The position numbers and the translations under genes are program-made. Source: Carnobacterium funditum DSM 5970 (GTDB lineage Bacteria > Bacillota > Bacilli > Lactobacillales > Carnobacteriaceae). From it: a stretch of 64,000 nucleotides of DNA. The DNA lies in NCBI RefSeq assembly GCF_000744185.1, contig NZ_JQLL01000001.1:248001-312000 (forward strand), read 5' to 3'. Positions within the stretch are counted from its first letter, which is position 1; each line of letters starts with the position of its first letter. Positions 61,439-64,000 of the stretch are shown piece after piece. The notes under the pieces were generated by a model that was not told the DNA's origin, searched no databases, and saw nothing but the letters and a program-made list of their open reading frames with translations.

Positions 61439-63704
61439 ACGTTTATTTGAAGTAGATCCCTGGAAAATCAAATCTTCTTCTTTAGAGGAAAAAAACAAAC
61501 GTCTTCAAGAAAGTCTAACATCCATGGGTAATGGTTACATGGGAATGCGTGGGAATTTTGAAGAAGGTTATTCAGGAGACAGTCACTTAGGTACTTATAT
61601 TGCAGGTGTTTGGTACCCAGACAAAACACGTGTCGGCTGGTGGAAAAATGGCTACCCAGAATATTTTGGAAAAGTAATCAATGCGACTAATTTTATCCCT
61701 GTAGAATTATTTGTAGATGATCAAAAGGTAGATTTAGCAAAAGATACAATTAAAGATTATTCGATTGAATTGAATATGAAAACTGGTATTTTGTATCGAT
61801 CCTACACATTGATAAAAGATGAAGTTGAAGTCCAATTTCATTTTAAGCGTTTTGTTAGTATTGCTATGAAAGAACTTGCTCTAATTGAAGTATCGGCAGA
61901 AGTATTAAAAGGGCAAGCAAAAATTACATTTACACCGATGATGGATGGAAATGTGACTAACGAAGATAGCAACTATGAGGAAAATTTCTGGTTAGAAATT
62001 GATCGTTTTGCAGGTGAAAAGAGTCACTTAACAACAAGAACAATCCCAAATCCTTTTGGAATTGAACAGTTTACAGTGACAACAATGATGCAAACCATTG
62101 CTGAAAAGGCCATTTCACGCCAAACAAGCGAAAACTTCATGAAAGTACAAGAAACAATCGACTATCAATTAGCTACTGGAGAAAAAGCAGAGATAACTAA
62201 ATTGGTTAGTGTAATTACGAGTAGAGATGTTGAGATAGATAACCAAAAAGAGATAGCGTCTAGTATGCTAGATAAAGCCATAGAAAAAGGCAGTCATGTA
62301 TTAGAGCAAGAACACATTACTGCATGGGCTGAACGATGGCATAAAGCGGATGTAGTTATTGAAGGAGACGACGAGAGTCAACAAGGTATTCGTTTTAATA
62401 TTTTCCAGTTGTTCTCAACTTACTATGGGGAAGATTCAAGATTAAATGTTGGACCAAAAGGATTCACAGGTGAAAAGTACGGTGGAGCAACCTATTGGGA
62501 TACAGAAGCGTATATTATACCAATGTATTTATCGGTCGCTGATGAAGCAGTAACAGAACAATTATTAAAATACCGCTATGATCAATTAGATGGAGCTTTT
62601 CACAACGCTAGACAACAAGGACTAAAAGGCGCGCTTTATCCAATGGTTACATTCAATGGAATAGAATGCCACAATGAATGGGAAATTACTTTTGAAGAAA
62701 TTCACCGTAATAGTACGATTGCCTTTGCAGTCTACAACTATACGAACTACACAGGAAAAGAAGACTATTTAATAACTAAGGGCATAGAAGTTTTGGTTAG
62801 CATCTCACGCTTTTGGGCAGATCGTGTACATTTTTCTTCACGGACAAATCAATATATGATTCATGGTGTCACGGGTCCAAATGAGTACGAAAATAATGTG
62901 AATAATAATTGGTACACAAATCGAATGGCAACATGGACATTAAATTACACTTTAGAAAGTTTAAGCAAAATAACAGAAGCTAAAAAAGAAAAATTAGGCT
63001 TAACAGACGAAGAAATCGCTCAATGGCTAGATATTATTGCTAAAATGTACTACCCATATGATAAAGAATTAGATGTTTTTGTACAACACGATACGTTTTT
63101 AGATAAAGATTTACTTCCAGTCGCTTCATTAGGTTTAGATGAACTGCCGATTAATCAGAATTGGTCATGGGATAAAATTTTACGTTCTTGTTTTATTAAA
63201 CAAGCTGACGTATTACAAGGAATCTATTATTTAAATGATGAATTTACTATTGAAGAAAAAGAACGCAACTTTGATTTTTATGAGCCAATGACCGTTCATG
63301 AAAGTTCACTTTCACCTTCTATTCATGCCATATTAGCTGCTGAATTAGGAAAAAAAGAAAAAGCAGTAGAGTTCTATGCTAAAACGGCTCGTTTAGATTT
63401 AGATAATTACAACAACGACACACAAGATGGTTTACACATTACATCAATGAGTGGAGGATGGCTCACGATTGTTCAAGGCTTTGCTGGGATGCGTACTTAT
63501 GATGGGAAGTTATCGTTTAAACCATTCTGTCCAGATGATTGGGATGGGTATAATTTTATGATTAAATATCGTTCACGATTATTGCATATTACTGTAACAA
63601 AAAATGACGTTACCGTTACTTTAAATGAAGGGGACAAGTTGTTTATTACATTATACGACGAGAGAGTAGAATTGTTAGATACACTAACTGTGGCTATTCA
63701 ATAA
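61431..63704 (+). CDS. mapA: Maltose phosphorylase, glycoside hydrolase family 65
   Basis: 757 residues, the length of lactobacillar maltose phosphorylases. Family blocks: [29 protein letters not shown], and the catalytic acid Glu485 in [19 protein letters not shown]; phosphate-site residues fall in [12 protein letters not shown]. It phosphorolyses maltose to glucose and beta-glucose-1-phosphate, saving ATP; beta-phosphoglucomutase starts right after. Trehalose or kojibiose phosphorylase are alternatives in the family, but the operon argues for maltose. ATG 61431 follows GGAGG by 8 bases; an in-frame TTG at 61413 is unlikely. Confidence 0.9.
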   Translation: MIKRLFEVDPWKIKSSSLEEKNKRLQESLTSMGNGYMGMRGNFEEGYSGDSHLGTYIAGVWYPDKTRVGWWKNGYPEYFGKVINATNFIPVELFVDDQKVDLAKDTIKDYSIELNMKTGILYRSYTLIKDEVEVQFHFKRFVSIAMKELALIEVSAEVLKGQAKITFTPMMDGNVTNEDSNYEENFWLEIDRFAGEKSHLTTRTIPNPFGIEQFTVTTMMQTIAEKAISRQTSENFMKVQETIDYQLATGEKAEITKLVSVITSRDVEIDNQKEIASSMLDKAIEKGSHVLEQEHITAWAERWHKADVVIEGDDESQQGIRFNIFQLFSTYYGEDSRLNVGPKGFTGEKYGGATYWDTEAYIIPMYLSVADEAVTEQLLKYRYDQLDGAFHNARQQGLKGALYPMVTFNGIECHNEWEITFEEIHRNSTIAFAVYNYTNYTGKEDYLITKGIEVLVSISRFWADRVHFSSRTNQYMIHGVTGPNEYENNVNNNWYTNRMATWTLNYTLESLSKITEAKKEKLGLTDEEIAQWLDIIAKMYYPYDKELDVFVQHDTFLDKDLLPVASLGLDELPINQNWSWDKILRSCFIKQADVLQGIYYLNDEFTIEEKERNFDFYEPMTVHESSLSPSIHAILAAELGKKEKAVEFYAKTARLDLDNYNNDTQDGLHITSMSGGWLTIVQGFAGMRTYDGKLSFKPFCPDDWDGYNFMIKYRSRLLHITVTKNDVTVTLNEGDKLFITLYDERVELLDTLTVAIQ

Positions 63705-63732
63705 AATGATTTTAAATAAGGAGGTATCATTT

Positions 63733-64000
63733 TTGATAAAAGGGTTTGTATTTGATTTAGATGGCGTGTTGACTGATACAGCGGAGTACCATTATTTAGC
63801 TTGGCAAGAACTGGGTGAAAAAATAGGTATTTCTATTGATCGAGTTTTCAATGAGCAATTAAAAGGAATTAGTCGAATGGATTCATTAGATCGGATTTTA
63901 GCTTACGGGAATAAAAGTATGATTTACTCTAAAGAAGAAAAGATCCGATTAGCTGATGAAAAAAATGAAGAGTATAAAAAATTAATCACTAAAATTTCTT
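63733..64000 (+). CDS. pgmB: Beta-phosphoglucomutase, N-terminal part (3' end outside window)
   Basis: The first 89 codons are present. KGFVFDLDGVLTDTAEYHYLAW carries the HAD nucleophile Asp and acid/base Asp (DLDGVLTDT), and LKGISRMDSLDRIL is the cap-domain substrate loop of beta-PGM. It isomerises beta-glucose-1-phosphate from maltose phosphorylase to glucose-6-phosphate. The start is TTG 63733, 8 bases after GGAGG. The frame is open to the right edge. Confidence 0.9.
   Translation, partial: MIKGFVFDLDGVLTDTAEYHYLAWQELGEKIGISIDRVFNEQLKGISRMDSLDRILAYGNKSMIYSKEEKIRLADEKNEEYKKLITKIS

Noticed and set aside
1-64000. tRNA or rRNA genes, CRISPR arrays, prophage
   Set aside because: No cloverleaf-like tract, no regularly spaced repeats and no phage structural genes were seen on either strand.

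Overview
The window is AT-rich DNA, almost all in operons with strong AGGAGG-type ribosome binding sites and many GTG or TTG starts. It looks like a low-GC Firmicute of the order Lactobacillales. The gene content (ribose ABC operon, maltose phosphorylase route, LevR/sigma-54 PTS, Wzx-type exopolysaccharide cluster, YflT stress proteins, a MutY without iron-sulfur ligands) fits Carnobacteriaceae, most likely Carnobacterium. This is inference from protein character, not from a database search.

Layout. (1) 1-9461, sugar-acid catabolism: the end of a LysR regulator, then a LevR-type sigma-54 activator facing a near-perfect -24/-12 promoter. That promoter drives a KDPG/KDPGal aldolase, galactitol-family PTS EIIA, EIIB and EIIC, and a D-galactonate dehydratase-like enolase. 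A decayed stretch with an IS256-type scar separates these from a DgaE-type ammonia-lyase. (2) 9592-15454: rbsRKDACB under a cre/LacI-operator promoter, closed by a terminator that is followed by a broken lacD fragment. (3) 16091-31593: a long structured leader, then a Wzx-dependent exopolysaccharide cluster (chain-length regulator, tyrosine kinase, 4,6-dehydratase, phosphosugar transferase, aminotransferase, six glycosyltransferases, a flippase and a candidate polymerase). (4) 31694-40951: a papain-like unknown, deoxynucleoside kinase, leaderless amidase, two YflT stress proteins around a frameshifted short-chain dehydrogenase, recX-mutY, a DUF402 phosphatase and an SGNH-like protein. (5) 40967-47522: a tnpB relic, an rnfC-rnfD pair without the rest of Rnf, an aromatic-acid exporter and perR behind a Fur-type box. 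(6) 47729-64000: maltodextrin use, with a LacI regulator, lipid kinase, two alpha-glucosidases, neopullulanase, two binding lipoproteins, MalF, MalG, MalA, maltose phosphorylase and the start of beta-phosphoglucomutase.

How it works together. The first region should take up a sugar acid as its 6-phosphate, dehydrate it and cleave it to pyruvate and glyceraldehyde-3-phosphate. The last region imports maltodextrins with an ATPase encoded elsewhere, trims them inside the cell and phosphorolyses maltose to glucose plus beta-glucose-1-phosphate, which PgmB converts to glucose-6-phosphate. Matches to cre sites suggest CcpA control of the ribose and maltose operons. Genome wear shows as the IS256 scar, the lacD fragment, the dehydrogenase frameshift and the tnpB relic.
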